Shown: positions 31,132-39,819 of the stretch, one piece after another
How positions within the stretch are numbered: position 1 is the first letter of the stretch
How the letters are laid out: every line of letters starts with the position of its first letter
DNA from: Cellvibrio sp.
GTDB lineage: Bacteria > Pseudomonadota > Gammaproteobacteria > Pseudomonadales > Cellvibrionaceae
Assembly: GCA_016712405.1 (NCBI GenBank)
Contig: JADJRD010000001.1
Span: 1-64,000 of the forward strand
Direction of reading: 5' to 3'
Length of the DNA: 64,000 bases
Translations under genes and position numbers: made by a program
Notes under the pieces: model-generated
Database searches by the model: none
What the model was told of the DNA's origin: nothing
Seen by the model: the letters and a program-made list of their open reading frames with translations, nothing else

Positions 31132-31575
31132 TTAGATGGGTGAACTACAGTTATACATCATGTCCATAAAGTCGGATTGTTCTTGCTGGGTAATCCTGGT
31201 TTTTGTGAGGGATTCAGCAGTTTGATTTCGCCATTCAAAATCAATCCGGGTGAAGAGCGGGGCTGAATTTCCAGCATTTGGTGAGTCGAAGAAGGAGATA
31301 AAGATGGATTGCTTTGGAGTTAAAGATAATAGTCTTACTACGTCGTTAATTGTGCGTTGTATATTCTCATCATCCAGCAATAGTTCATCCAGCGAATGTT
31401 TGATAAATACATAATCGCAACCTAGTAGAGGGCTGATACTGAGCACTAGTTTGCCTTGGTTCAGTGCATCCAACAAATATTGGTAATCATATTGGGGATT
31501 GATTTGAGTTTCTTCATGGTTTGTGAACATATTCTGTGTCACAGAAGAAAAAAAAGATGATTGATATAACGACAT
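31132..31575 (-). CDS. Hypothetical protein
   Basis: About 147 residues from the ATG at 31575 (M-S-L-Y-Q-S-S); an upstream start at 31599 is possible. No signal peptide, membrane segment or known motif is visible. The protein is acidic in the middle (LDELLLDDENIQRTI) and ends with N-C-S-S-P-I. It lies about 100 bases upstream of prc on the same strand, but the gap argues against tight coupling. I do not recognise a family. Confidence 0.45.
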   Translation of the reverse strand: MSLYQSSFFSSVTQNMFTNHEETQINPQYDYQYLLDALNQGKLVLSISPLLGCDYVFIKHSLDELLLDDENIQRTINDVVRLLSLTPKQSIFISFFDSPNAGNSAPLFTRIDFEWRNQTAESLTKTRITQQEQSDFMDMMYNCSSPI

Positions 31576-31806
31576 ATTTTCGCTCCGCATCTGAACCAAT
31601 CATGGTGATTAATGGCGGAAGTGGCGCGGAAAGCATAAAAACACAATGCCGGCGACTTCATTTTTCTTCTTGAGTCGTCCTAGTAACTAATAGCTGTTCC
31701 TCTGATGCGAAGGAATCTAGCAGTTGTTTGGGAAAATAACCATAGTGGATCTGAAAATAGCGATTGTTATTGGGAATTGTTCTTGGTAGAGCTGAAATCG
31801 GTGTAT

Positions 31807-31832
31807 AAAAAAAGGGCAAATGCCCTTTTTTT
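31807..31832 (-). terminator. Rho-independent terminator of DAHP synthase gene
   Basis: On the minus strand, stem GGGCA/TGCCC around a two-base loop is flanked by A7 and T7, just after the stop codon of the DAHP synthase gene at 31837. The symmetry could serve both directions. Confidence 0.85.
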
Positions 31833-31836
31833 GTTT

Positions 31837-32904
31837 CTAGCGTCTAGGTAAAACCTCTCTTAAAGCGGCGTGCATATGACGAATCGCTTTTTCTGTAGTG
31901 CCCCAATCAATGCATGCATCGGTTACAGACACGCCATACTTCAAATCGCACAAATTGGCCGGGATATTTTGATTGCCTGCACCAATATTACTTTCAACCA
32001 TTAATCCAATAATGGATTTATTGCCTTCAACAATTTGATTGGCAACATTTTCCATTACCAGTGTTTGCAATTCGTGATTTTTGTTGGAATTTGCGTGACT
32101 GCAATCCACCATAATATTTTGCGCGACTTTGGCTTTTGTCAGATCCTGTTCGCACAAGCCAACACTCACCGAATCATAGTTGGGTTTGCCATTACCACCG
32201 CGTAGAACCACATGTCCGTACGCGTTGCCGCGAGTGTGGATAATCGCGACTTGGCCTTGTGTATTAATGCCTAAAAAGCGATGGGGTTTGGAAACAGATT
32301 GCAGTGCATTAATCGCCACGGTTAAACCGCCATCAGTACCATTTTTAAAACCAACAGCCGATGACAATCCACTCGCCATTTCACGATGCGTTTGTGATTC
32401 GGTGGTACGTGCACCAATCGCAGACCAGCTGATCAGGTCGTGCAAATATTGCGGTGAAATGGGGTCGAGTGCTTCAGTCGCAGCAGGCAAACCTATCTCG
32501 GCAATATCCAGCAGCAATTGGCGGCCAATATGCAATCCTTCTTCAATTTTAAAGGAGTCATCCAGATGCGGGTCGTTAATTAATCCTTTCCAGCCAACAG
32601 TGGTACGGGGTTTTTCAAAATAGACTCGCATCACAATATAAATGGTGTCACTGACTTCTTCTGCCAGTGTTTTTAGGCGCTGTGCGTAATCTTTGGCAGC
32701 GACAACATCGTGAATTGAGCAGGGGCCGATCACAATAAAAATGCGATGGTCTTTGCGATCCAATATGTTACGAATAGTTTCGCGCCCTTGGGTGACAACT
32801 TGCTGGGCTTTATCCGTTAACGGAATTTTTTCTTTCAGATTTTGTGGGGAGATTAGAAGTTCCTGAGAAACAACATTCAGGTCATCAATTTGTACTTTGT
32901 TCAT
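31837..32904 (-). CDS. aroG: 3-deoxy-7-phosphoheptulonate (DAHP) synthase
   Basis: About 355 residues from the ATG at 32904 (M-N-K-V-Q-I); an in-frame start at 32928 is less likely. It is a class I-alpha enzyme that joins phosphoenolpyruvate and erythrose 4-phosphate, the first step of the shikimate pathway. Conserved segments are VIGPCSIHD, RVYFEKPRTTVGWKGL, GARTTESQTHREMASGL, the metal-binding C in V-D-C-S-H-A-N and M-V-E-S-N-I. Which of the feedback types (AroF, AroG, AroH) it belongs to cannot be decided here. A TATACT-like -10 box is visible upstream but no clear -35. Confidence 0.92.
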   Translation of the reverse strand: MNKVQIDDLNVVSQELLISPQNLKEKIPLTDKAQQVVTQGRETIRNILDRKDHRIFIVIGPCSIHDVVAAKDYAQRLKTLAEEVSDTIYIVMRVYFEKPRTTVGWKGLINDPHLDDSFKIEEGLHIGRQLLLDIAEIGLPAATEALDPISPQYLHDLISWSAIGARTTESQTHREMASGLSSAVGFKNGTDGGLTVAINALQSVSKPHRFLGINTQGQVAIIHTRGNAYGHVVLRGGNGKPNYDSVSVGLCEQDLTKAKVAQNIMVDCSHANSNKNHELQTLVMENVANQIVEGNKSIIGLMVESNIGAGNQNIPANLCDLKYGVSVTDACIDWGTTEKAIRHMHAALREVLPRR

Positions 32905-33052
32905 GGGGTTGTCCTGCAATATGGTCAATTTTTGGGTCAGTATACCGAAAAAGCTATATTTGTGGGGACAATTTTCTTAATTAATAGGATAAATAAAGGC
33001 AATTCATCCTTATTTTGGTGTGAATGGCATGTAGGATCAGTAATTCAGGAAT

Positions 33053-33076
33053 AAAAAAGGAGCCCGTCGGCTCCTT
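33053..33076 (-). terminator. Rho-independent terminator of OMP gene
   Basis: Minus-strand stem GGAGCC/GGCTCC around a four-base loop followed by T6, 20 bases after the stop codon of the outer-membrane protein gene at 33096. Confidence 0.8.
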
Positions 33077-33095
33077 GTCACAACTTATTTAAACC

Positions 33096-33845
33096 TTAAA
33101 AATGCAGCATCGCACCAACATAAGGGCCGTCCAGGTCTAGGTCAGCTTGAGCTTCATCATCGTCAACTTTTAAACTCATTTTACGTATGCCAACTTCAAG
33201 ACCTAAGTCCAACACTGAATCAAACATATAGGCAATTTTTGCGTTGTAATCAGTTAATTGGTTTTCATCGTATTTAACAAAATTGGCTTCAACGGCGAGC
33301 GACAAGCCACTTAACGGCAAATCAAATTGAAATTTGCTGTAGAGCATTGGAAGAGTAATATCCAAGTCTACTTTTTCGCTGTTGTTTAACGAGGATTCCG
33401 CATAAATATAGCCATCATATTGACGAGCAGTGATGCCCAAATCTATGTTCACCCAGTTATCCAACAGTTCGTAATAGAGCGTTACGTCATTTGAGCTTAA
33501 ATCGAAGTCGGAATAGACTTCAGATAAAGCTGAGAAGTTTGAGTCACCTAATCCAAAGGATTGAGACAATATGGCTGTTTGATCGCTTTGAATATTTTGA
33601 TTTGTGTATTTCACATTAGGTAAAACAGGAACGGGATGTTCAATAGCAATATAAAAAAAACTGTTGTCGCTGTCGTTAAGTCCTAGTGCTTGCGTTGTTA
33701 TGGCAGGATCACCGGCTTGGCCGGTGTAATCGGATGTCCATTTGCCAGCACCGGCATAAATGCCAAAAACAGTATCGGCCAAAGCACAGGGTGCCAGTGT
33801 TGATAGGGTTAATCCCAATGCCATTGAAAGTGGTGAAAGTTTCAT
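33096..33845 (-). CDS. Outer-membrane beta-barrel protein, TIGR04219 type
   Basis: 249 residues. A signal peptide (MALGLTLSTLAPCALA, cleavage before D-T-V-F-G) is followed by alternating amphipathic strands (YAGAGKWTSD, NVKYTNQNI, VTLYYELLDNWVNIDLGITARQYDG) and a C-terminal strand ending in phenylalanine (YVGAMLHF), as in outer-membrane barrels. The overall layout matches the TIGR04219 family, whose function is not established. It has its own terminator. Confidence 0.8.
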   Translation of the reverse strand: MKLSPLSMALGLTLSTLAPCALADTVFGIYAGAGKWTSDYTGQAGDPAITTQALGLNDSDNSFFYIAIEHPVPVLPNVKYTNQNIQSDQTAILSQSFGLGDSNFSALSEVYSDFDLSSNDVTLYYELLDNWVNIDLGITARQYDGYIYAESSLNNSEKVDLDITLPMLYSKFQFDLPLSGLSLAVEANFVKYDENQLTDYNAKIAYMFDSVLDLGLEVGIRKMSLKVDDDEAQADLDLDGPYVGAMLHF

Positions 33846-33925
33846 GGTGTGTGTCCTCTGATGTTGTTTGAAATAAAAATATCGTATTCAAATTGTCATT
33901 TTTGATCTTGAGTTGTAACTCTAGA

Positions 33926-34825
33926 CTAGGTTGATGGATTTTGTCGTTGCATCAGTTCAATAAATGCTTTTGCGTTGTTACTTAAACTGCGTTGTTTGTG
34001 ATGAATTGCGCCAAGTGGGCGAATGAGTGGTTGGTGTTTTACATTTAATCGTTGTACTTGATGATCGATTAACCGATTGGGTAAAACGCCCCAGCCCAAT
34101 CCAATCGACAGCATCATTTTGATACTCTCCAAATGATTGGTCACCATATTAATATTCAGTGGTAAATTTTCCTGATCAAAAAGATGCTTCACCAATTTAG
34201 TGGTGTAAGTATTCAGATCAGGAAGTATGGCTTGATGTTGGGTTAAATCGGCCAGTTGAAGATGCGGTTGCGTTGCCAGTGGATGCTCTGGCGCGGCGAC
34301 GAAGTGGAGTTGGTCGTGCCAGATCGAATAGCTTTGGAAGCGCGAGTCTTGCTCAAGCGAGAGCGTGCCTTGTCCGTGAGAGAGTGTAATCGTGGCGAGG
34401 TCGTATTTACCTTGGAGTATTTCATTGTAAGCCTGTTCAGAATCAAGAAAGTGCAAATCCAGTTTCACTTGTGGGTAGAGACTGGAAAATTCACGCAACA
34501 CTGGCGGCAAATAGTGCAAGCCGACATGGTGGCTGGTGGCAATACTCAGTTGCCCTTGTATTTCTCCGCGTAAATCAGCAATTGCCCTTTGGGTTGCGGC
34601 TACTTCGGTCAAGATAAGTTGCGCTTTATTCAACAGAATTTTTCCAGCCAAGGTCAAAATGACTTGCCGGCCGACTCGATCAAAAAGTCGTGTGCCCAGC
34701 TGATCTTCAAGCAAGGCAATGCGTTTACTGATCGCCGGTTGGGTCAGGTGGAGCTTTTCGGCTGCGGCTGAAAAGGAGCCTTGCTCAGCAATAGCAACGA
34801 ATGCGTGAAGGTGTTGTGTGTCCAT
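33926..34825 (-). CDS. LysR-family regulator, divergent from leuC
   Basis: 299 residues. The N-terminal winged helix-turn-helix reads F-V-A-I-A-E-Q-G-S-F-S-A-A-A, then LHLTQPAISKRIALLEDQLG; the rest is a LysR-type effector domain. It is transcribed away from leuC with a 136-base gap that holds a LysR-type inverted repeat (34841-34857). By analogy with other proteobacteria it may activate leuCDB in response to a pathway intermediate such as an isopropylmalate; this is inference from position. The start at 34825 gives the usual M-D-T-Q-H-L-H-A-F opening. Confidence 0.88.
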   Translation of the reverse strand: MDTQHLHAFVAIAEQGSFSAAAEKLHLTQPAISKRIALLEDQLGTRLFDRVGRQVILTLAGKILLNKAQLILTEVAATQRAIADLRGEIQGQLSIATSHHVGLHYLPPVLREFSSLYPQVKLDLHFLDSEQAYNEILQGKYDLATITLSHGQGTLSLEQDSRFQSYSIWHDQLHFVAAPEHPLATQPHLQLADLTQHQAILPDLNTYTTKLVKHLFDQENLPLNINMVTNHLESIKMMLSIGLGWGVLPNRLIDHQVQRLNVKHQPLIRPLGAIHHKQRSLSNNAKAFIELMQRQNPST

Positions 34826-34840
34826 ACATTATTTTTAAAT

Positions 34841-34857
34841 CATTCCATTTGGGAATG
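34841..34857. promoter_or_regulatory. LysR-type operator CATTCC-N5-GGAATG
   Basis: An inverted repeat with a five-base spacer, lying 15 bases from the LysR start and 105 bases from the leuC start. Its position and A/T-rich core fit a LysR-type autoregulatory site. Confidence 0.6.
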
Positions 34858-34878
34858 CAAATTATAAAAAATATAAAT

Positions 34879-34907
34879 TTGTTTTATGGTTTGTCTGGTC
34901 ATAAACT
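34879..34907 (+). promoter_or_regulatory. Probable sigma-70 promoter of leuC
   Basis: TTGTTT (34879-34884) and TAAACT (34902-34907) are separated by 17 bases. They lie downstream of the LysR operator and about 55 bases before the leuC start. Hexamers are moderate matches, in line with an activated promoter. Confidence 0.45.
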
Positions 34908-34961
34908 GCACCAACTGAAAATTGGTTTAATTTCTATTGTTTGGATTACTGGAGTCACAAG

Positions 34962-36391
34962 ATGACCGACAAAATCAAAAAAACCCTTTATGACAAGCTT
35001 TGGGATGCCCATTTGGTTCATCAAAGTGATGATGGATCCTCCCTCATTTATATCGATCGCCACATAGTCCATGAAGTGACATCGCCTCAGGCCTTTGACG
35101 GTTTGCGTTTGGCAGGGCGTAAACCCTGGCGTGTGGATTCCATTCTTGCAACGCCTGATCACAACGTCCCGACCACACAAAAGAGCGTGCGCATGGTGTG
35201 CAGGGTATTGAAGATCCTGTGTCATTAATTCAAGTGCAAACACTGGATGATAACTGCGATGAATTTGGCATAGTCGAATTCAAAATCAATGATTCCCGCC
35301 AAGGCATAGTGCATGTGATCGGCCCGGAAACTGGTGCTTGTTTACCGGGAATGACGGTTGTTTGCGGTGATTCACATACAGCAACTAATGGTGCGCTGGG
35401 TGCTTTGGCTCATGGTATTGGCACCAGCGAAGTGGAGCATGTGATGGCGACCCAATGTTTAGTCGCTAAAAAAATGAAAAACATGTTGATAAAAGTTGAA
35501 GGCAAATTGGGCTTAGGCGTTACATCAAAAGATGTTGTGCTCGCAATTATTGCGAAGATTGGAACAGCAGGCGGCACTGGCTACGCAATGGAATTTGGTG
35601 GCCAGGTCTTTCGCGATATGAGCATGGAAGGGCGCATGACTGTGTGCAATATGGCGATTGAAGCCGGTGCGCGTGCGGGCATGGTTGCTGTTGATCAAAC
35701 CACTATCGATTATGTAAAAGGCAGAACCTATTCACCCAAAGGTGATTTATGGGAAAAAGCAGTTACGAATTGGAAAAATTATGTGAGCGATGAAGGCGCG
35801 CATTTTGATGCAATCATCGAAATGGATGGTGCGCAAATCAAACCACAAGTGAGTTGGGGAACTTCGCCGGAGATGGTGGTATCTGTTGAAGATAAAGTGC
35901 CTGATCCTGCGCAAGAAAAAGATCCCGTCAAACAAAAAGATATGATTCGTGCGTTGCAATATATGGGTTTACAACCCAATCAACCTATCACATCCATTTA
36001 TGTCGATCGCGTATTTATTGGTTCATGTACTAACTCGCGCGTTGAAGATATTCGTGCAGCTGCGCAAGTTGTCAAAGGCAAAAAGAAAGCGGCTTCAGTG
36101 AAAGAAGCGATTGTGGTTCCAGGTTCCGGCGCAGTAAAAGCAGAAGCAGAAGCAGAAGGTTTGCATCAAATTTTTATCGATGCTGGTATTGAGTGGCGTG
36201 AACCAGGTTGCTCAATGTGCCTTGCAATGAATGCGGATAAATTAGGTGCAGGTGAACATTGTGCATCAACATCCAATCGCAATTTCGAAGGTCGTCAAGG
36301 TTATGGTGGGCGCACGCATTTGGTGAGCCCGGCTATGGCTGCGGCTGCAGCAATTGCTGGGCATTTTGTTGATGTGAGAAAATTTAATTAA
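34962..36391 (+). CDS. leuC: 3-isopropylmalate dehydratase large subunit (frameshifted)
   Basis: Two frames, to 35228 and from 35198 to 36391, make one LeuC of about 475 residues. The ATG at 34962 has a GGAG eight bases upstream and the usual K-T-L-Y-D-K-L-W-D start. Adding one A to the run at 35179-35182 restores T-T-Q-K-E-R-A-H-G-V-Q-G-I across the join. The large part has V-C-G-D-S-H-T-A-T-N and the 4Fe-4S cysteines in F-I-G-S-C-T-N-S-R and E-P-G-C-S-M-C. With LeuD it isomerises 2-isopropylmalate in leucine synthesis. leuD, leuB and asd follow on the same strand. Confidence 0.95.
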
Positions 36392-36394
36392 TTT

Positions 36395-36456
36395 CATGTA
36401 GGGGAGGCCCTCCGTGGCCGCCCTGGGCAGGCACAGAGGCCTGCCCCTACAAACCA
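36395..36456. repeat. GC-rich inverted repeat between leuC and leuD
   Basis: Outer arms GTAGGGGAGGCC and GGCCTGCCCCTAC and an inner pair (CTCCGTGG... and CACAGAG) form a nested hairpin. The outer arms differ by one C, which may itself be a miscall. It resembles dispersed repeats known from many proteobacteria. Confidence 0.6.
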
Positions 36457-36467
36457 AGGTAATTATC

Positions 36468-37115
36468 ATGAAAAGTTTTACGATTTTATCCGGCATCGCT
36501 GCTCCAATGGATCGTGCGAATGTCGATACCGATATGATCATCCCCAAACAATTTTTGAAATCGATCAAGCGCACGGGTTTTGGCAAAAACTTGTTTGATG
36601 AATTACGTTATCTCGACGAGGGCAAACCGGATCAAAGCTGCGAAGGTCGTCCGATTAATCCGAATTTCCCGTTGAATTTTCCGCGCTATAAAAATGCCAG
36701 CGTTTTATTAGCTCGCGAAAATTTCGGTTGCGGTTCCAGCCGCGAACACGCGCCTTGGGCTTTGGATGATTACGGCTTTCGCTGCGTAATCGCTCCCAGT
36801 TTTGCCGATATTTTCTTTAACAACTGCTTCAAAAACGGTTTGTTGCCGATTGTATTGGATGAAAAAATTGTCGATCAATTGTTTACAGAAATGTACGTCG
36901 CAGAAGGCTATCAATTAACGATCGATTTAGCTGCCCAAACTGTTAAAACGCCTTCGGACCAATCCTTGAGTTTTGAAATTGATGAATTCCGTAAGCACTG
37001 TTTGTTAAACGGTTTGGATGATATTGGATTAACACTGGAGCACGCCGATAAAATCCGTGCGTACGAAGCCAAAAAACGCATCGAAGCACCTTGGTTGTTT
37101 GATATGGTGAAATAA
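36468..37115 (+). CDS. leuD: 3-isopropylmalate dehydratase small subunit
   Basis: 215 residues from the ATG at 36468, preceded by CAAGG. Conserved segments are A-N-V-D-T-D-M-I-I-P-K-Q-F-L-K, the LARENFGCGSSREHAPWAL swivel-domain signature and S-F-A-D-I-F-F-N-N-C-F-K-N-G. It forms the enzyme with LeuC, which lies 76 bases upstream across a palindromic repeat. leuB follows after 24 bases, so the two are almost certainly co-transcribed. Confidence 0.95.
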   Translation: MKSFTILSGIAAPMDRANVDTDMIIPKQFLKSIKRTGFGKNLFDELRYLDEGKPDQSCEGRPINPNFPLNFPRYKNASVLLARENFGCGSSREHAPWALDDYGFRCVIAPSFADIFFNNCFKNGLLPIVLDEKIVDQLFTEMYVAEGYQLTIDLAAQTVKTPSDQSLSFEIDEFRKHCLLNGLDDIGLTLEHADKIRAYEAKKRIEAPWLFDMVK

Positions 37116-37139
37116 GAATTTTTTATATTGGAGAATATT

Positions 37140-38216
37140 GTGGCAAAACATATTTTAATTCTGGAAGGTGATGGTATTGGCCCGGAAATTGTGCGTGAAG
37201 CGCGCAAGGTGTTGGATTTGGTGAATGCTAAATTTAATTTGGGTTTGACTTTTGAAAACGAATTGATGGGCGGATGTGCAATTGATGTGCATGGTGTTCC
37301 ACTTGCAGATTCAACTCTGGAAAAAGCGCGCAAAGCGGATGCAATTTTATTGGGTGCGGTGGGTGGGCCGAAATGGGATAAATTGGATCGTGCCATTCGT
37401 CCGGAAAAAGGTTTGTTGAAAATTCGTTCGCAATTGGGTTTGTACGCAAATTTGCGTCCGGCACTTTTGTATCCGCAATTGGTGGATGCTTCATCATTAA
37501 AACCGGAAGTGGTTTCGGGTTTGGATATTTTGATTGTGCGTGAATTGGCTGGCGGAATTTATTTTGGTGAGCCGCGCGGAATTCGTGTTCTTGAAAACGG
37601 TGAGCGTGAAGGTTACAACACTTACAAATATTCCGAGAGCGAAATTATTCGAATTGGTCGCACGGCTTTTGAAATGGCGCGCAAGCGCAATCGTAAAGTT
37701 TGTTCGGTTGATAAAGCCAACGTACTCGAAGCCACTATGTTGTGGCGCGAAGTGATGGATACTCTTCACAAAGAATATCCTGACGTTGAGCTTTCCCACA
37801 TGTATGTGGACAACGCTGCTATGCAATTGGTGCGTGCACCAAAACAATTTGATGTGTTGGTTACCGGCAATATGTTCGGCGATATTTTGTCTGACGCTGC
37901 TGCTATGTTGACCGGTTCTATTGGCATGTTGCCATCGGCTTCGTTGGATAAAGACGGGCGTGGTATGTACGAGCCCTGTCATGGATCAGCACCGGATATC
38001 GCAGGCCAAAACATCGCGAATCCATTAGCGACTATATTGTCTGTTTCCATGATGATGCGTTATTCATTAGCCTTGCCGGATGTCGCAGATGCGATTGAAA
38101 TAGCGGTTGGCAAAGTCCTTGATCAAGGTTATCGTACCGGTGATATATTCACTCCTGGAATGAAGAAAGTTTCAACCTCAGAAATGGGTGATGCGGTTAT
38201 AGCTGCATTGCAATAA
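37140..38216 (+). CDS. leuB: 3-isopropylmalate dehydrogenase
   Basis: 358 residues from the GTG at 37140, which has a GGAG seven bases upstream; a TTG at 37128 is the weaker alternative. It oxidises and decarboxylates 3-isopropylmalate with NAD. Typical segments are LEGDGIGPEIV, GAVGGPKWD, RELAGGIYFGEPRG, the substrate-binding S-V-D-K-A-N-V-L and metal-site D-I-L-S-D-A-A-A-M. It completes the leuC-leuD-leuB group. Confidence 0.95.
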   Translation: MAKHILILEGDGIGPEIVREARKVLDLVNAKFNLGLTFENELMGGCAIDVHGVPLADSTLEKARKADAILLGAVGGPKWDKLDRAIRPEKGLLKIRSQLGLYANLRPALLYPQLVDASSLKPEVVSGLDILIVRELAGGIYFGEPRGIRVLENGEREGYNTYKYSESEIIRIGRTAFEMARKRNRKVCSVDKANVLEATMLWREVMDTLHKEYPDVELSHMYVDNAAMQLVRAPKQFDVLVTGNMFGDILSDAAAMLTGSIGMLPSASLDKDGRGMYEPCHGSAPDIAGQNIANPLATILSVSMMMRYSLALPDVADAIEIAVGKVLDQGYRTGDIFTPGMKKVSTSEMGDAVIAALQ

Positions 38217-38225
38217 ATTCTGCAT

Positions 38226-38292
38226 TTGTCATTCCCGCGCAGTCGGGAATCCATTTCTTGATTGTGGATACCTGCCTTCGTAGGTATGACGA
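38226..38292. repeat. Dispersed palindromic repeat, leuB-asd gap
   Basis: Two small hairpins: ATTCCCGC... GCGGGAAT-like (38230-38252, one arm imperfect) and ATACCTGCCTTCGTAGGTAT (38268-38287). The ends TCATTCCCGC and TATGACG match the family of the element inserted in the AddB-like gene at 16681-16757. Confidence 0.7.
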
Positions 38293-38353
38293 AAGTTTAA
38301 AAAATGATTGAGCTGAAAAGTTGTTGAATTTAAAAGTTAAAGAGAGAAATAAA

Positions 38354-39460
38354 ATGAAAGTAGGTTTTGTGGGTTGGCGAGGAATGGTGGGCTCGGTGCT
38401 CATGGAGCGCATGCAGTCCGAAAATGATTTTGCGGATATAGAACCGGTATTTTTTACTACTTCTAATGTTGGCGGTGCTGCACCGGCAGTCGCTGCTAAT
38501 CTGCCTGCATTGAAAGACGCATCATCCATTGATGAATTAAAAAAATTGGATGTGATCATTACCTGTCAAGGTGGTGATTACACCACTGAGATTTTTCCAA
38601 AACTGCGCGCTGCAGGTTGGGATGGTTATTGGATCGACGCAGCATCCAGCTTGCGTATGGAAAAAGATGCGGTGATTATTCTTGATCCGGTCAATCGCGG
38701 CGTTATCGATAATGCGTTGAAAAAAGGTATTAAAAACTTTATCGGTGGTAACTGCACTAACTCCATCATGTTGATGGGTATGGGTGGATTATTTCACGCT
38801 GGTTTGGTGAATTGGGTTAGTTCAATGACTTATCAAGCTGCCTCAGGCGGTGGTGCTAATCACATGCGCGAGTTGCTGAAAGGCATGGGTGTAATTCATA
38901 GCGCTGTTGAAAGTGAATTGGCGACACCTGCATCGGCAATTTTGGATATCGACAGAAAGGTTGCCAGCACAATTCGTAACGACGTGCCGCGCGAATTTTT
39001 CCCCGCGCCTTTAGCGGGGGGATTGATTCCCTGGATCGATAAACAATTGGATAACGGCCAATCCAAAGAAGAGTGGAAAGGTCAGGCTGAAGTGAACAAA
39101 ATTTTGGGCACGGAGAAAACTATTCCGGTTGATGGTTTGTGTGTTCGGATTGGTGCAATGCGCTGTCATAGTTTGGCGTTAACCGTGAAACTCAAGAAAG
39201 ATCTGCCATTGGATGAAATAGAATCCATCATCAAATCAGGCAACGACTGGGTTAAGTTTGTCCCTAACGAGCGCAGTATTACCGAACAAGAACTGACACC
39301 CGCTTCCATTACCGGTGGTTTGAAAATCGGTGTTGGTCGTGTTCGTAAGTTAAACATGGGGCCAGAGTATCTTTCGGCGTTTGTGATTGGCGATCAGTTG
39401 CTCTGGGGCGCGGCGGAGCCACTTCGTCGCATGCTGCGTATTCTTAAAGAATGTAAATAA
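38354..39460 (+). CDS. asd: Aspartate-semialdehyde dehydrogenase
   Basis: 368 residues from the ATG at 38354 (M-K-V-G-F-V-G-W-R-G-M-V-G), the NADP-binding start of the gammaproteobacterial type. The catalytic cysteine is in G-G-N-C-T-N-S. The histidine is in R-I-G-A-M-R-C-H-S. It reduces aspartyl phosphate to the semialdehyde that feeds lysine, methionine and threonine synthesis. leuB lies 138 bases upstream across a repeat, and fimV follows after a hairpin. Confidence 0.95.
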   Translation: MKVGFVGWRGMVGSVLMERMQSENDFADIEPVFFTTSNVGGAAPAVAANLPALKDASSIDELKKLDVIITCQGGDYTTEIFPKLRAAGWDGYWIDAASSLRMEKDAVIILDPVNRGVIDNALKKGIKNFIGGNCTNSIMLMGMGGLFHAGLVNWVSSMTYQAASGGGANHMRELLKGMGVIHSAVESELATPASAILDIDRKVASTIRNDVPREFFPAPLAGGLIPWIDKQLDNGQSKEEWKGQAEVNKILGTEKTIPVDGLCVRIGAMRCHSLALTVKLKKDLPLDEIESIIKSGNDWVKFVPNERSITEQELTPASITGGLKIGVGRVRKLNMGPEYLSAFVIGDQLLWGAAEPLRRMLRILKECK

Positions 39461-39475
39461 ACTCTTCTGTGTCGT

Positions 39476-39504
39476 GAGCCTTTGAGCGAAAAACTCAAAG
39501 GCTT
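39476..39504 (+). terminator. Probable terminator after asd
   Basis: Stem GAGCCTTTGAG/CTCAAAGGCTT with loop CGAAAAA, 15 bases after the asd stop. The T tail is weak (GTTCAGTTGTTG). Confidence 0.6.
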
Positions 39505-39819
39505 GTTCAGTTGTTGGGGCATGACTTTATCTAAAATCTTACTCTTGGGTTCTAAAAAACCATCCGTTAAATCACATTTTTTGTAAAAAACCTTGCTAAA
39601 AAGGTTGTAAAAGTCGCAGTTTGATGGCTTAAGATTGCCCTTAGAGTTGAAAAAAACCTATTTATAATGAATACTTGCGTGAGATATTGAATATTAATTC
39701 GAGGTTTTGTCCTCTGTAAAACAAACCGTCAGTTGTTCGTGGTGACGGTTTATTGGGCTAGACTTCGAGTAAATTGCCATTTTATTTGGCAACCTGTTGA
39801 ATAATAAAGGATAGCGCCT
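39505..39819 (+). promoter_or_regulatory. fimV upstream region
   Basis: 315 bases without a gene. A TATAAT -10-like box is visible at about 39662-39667 with a poor -35, and an AAAGGA Shine-Dalgarno is near 39808. GTTTGTCCTCTG-like and TGACGGTTTATTGGG segments do not suggest a known site. I see no RNA gene. Confidence 0.35.

Noticed and set aside
31600..31806. Gap upstream of the unknown gene, examined for an RNA gene
   Set aside because: No tRNA-like cloverleaf, strong hairpin or promoter seen other than the terminator at 31807-31832.
34826..34961. Leader-peptide attenuator before leuC
   Set aside because: No short frame rich in leucine codons followed by terminator hairpin was found; the LysR site explains the region better.
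37497..37982. 161-residue frame on the minus strand inside leuB
   Set aside because: Antisense of a conserved gene with no family match.
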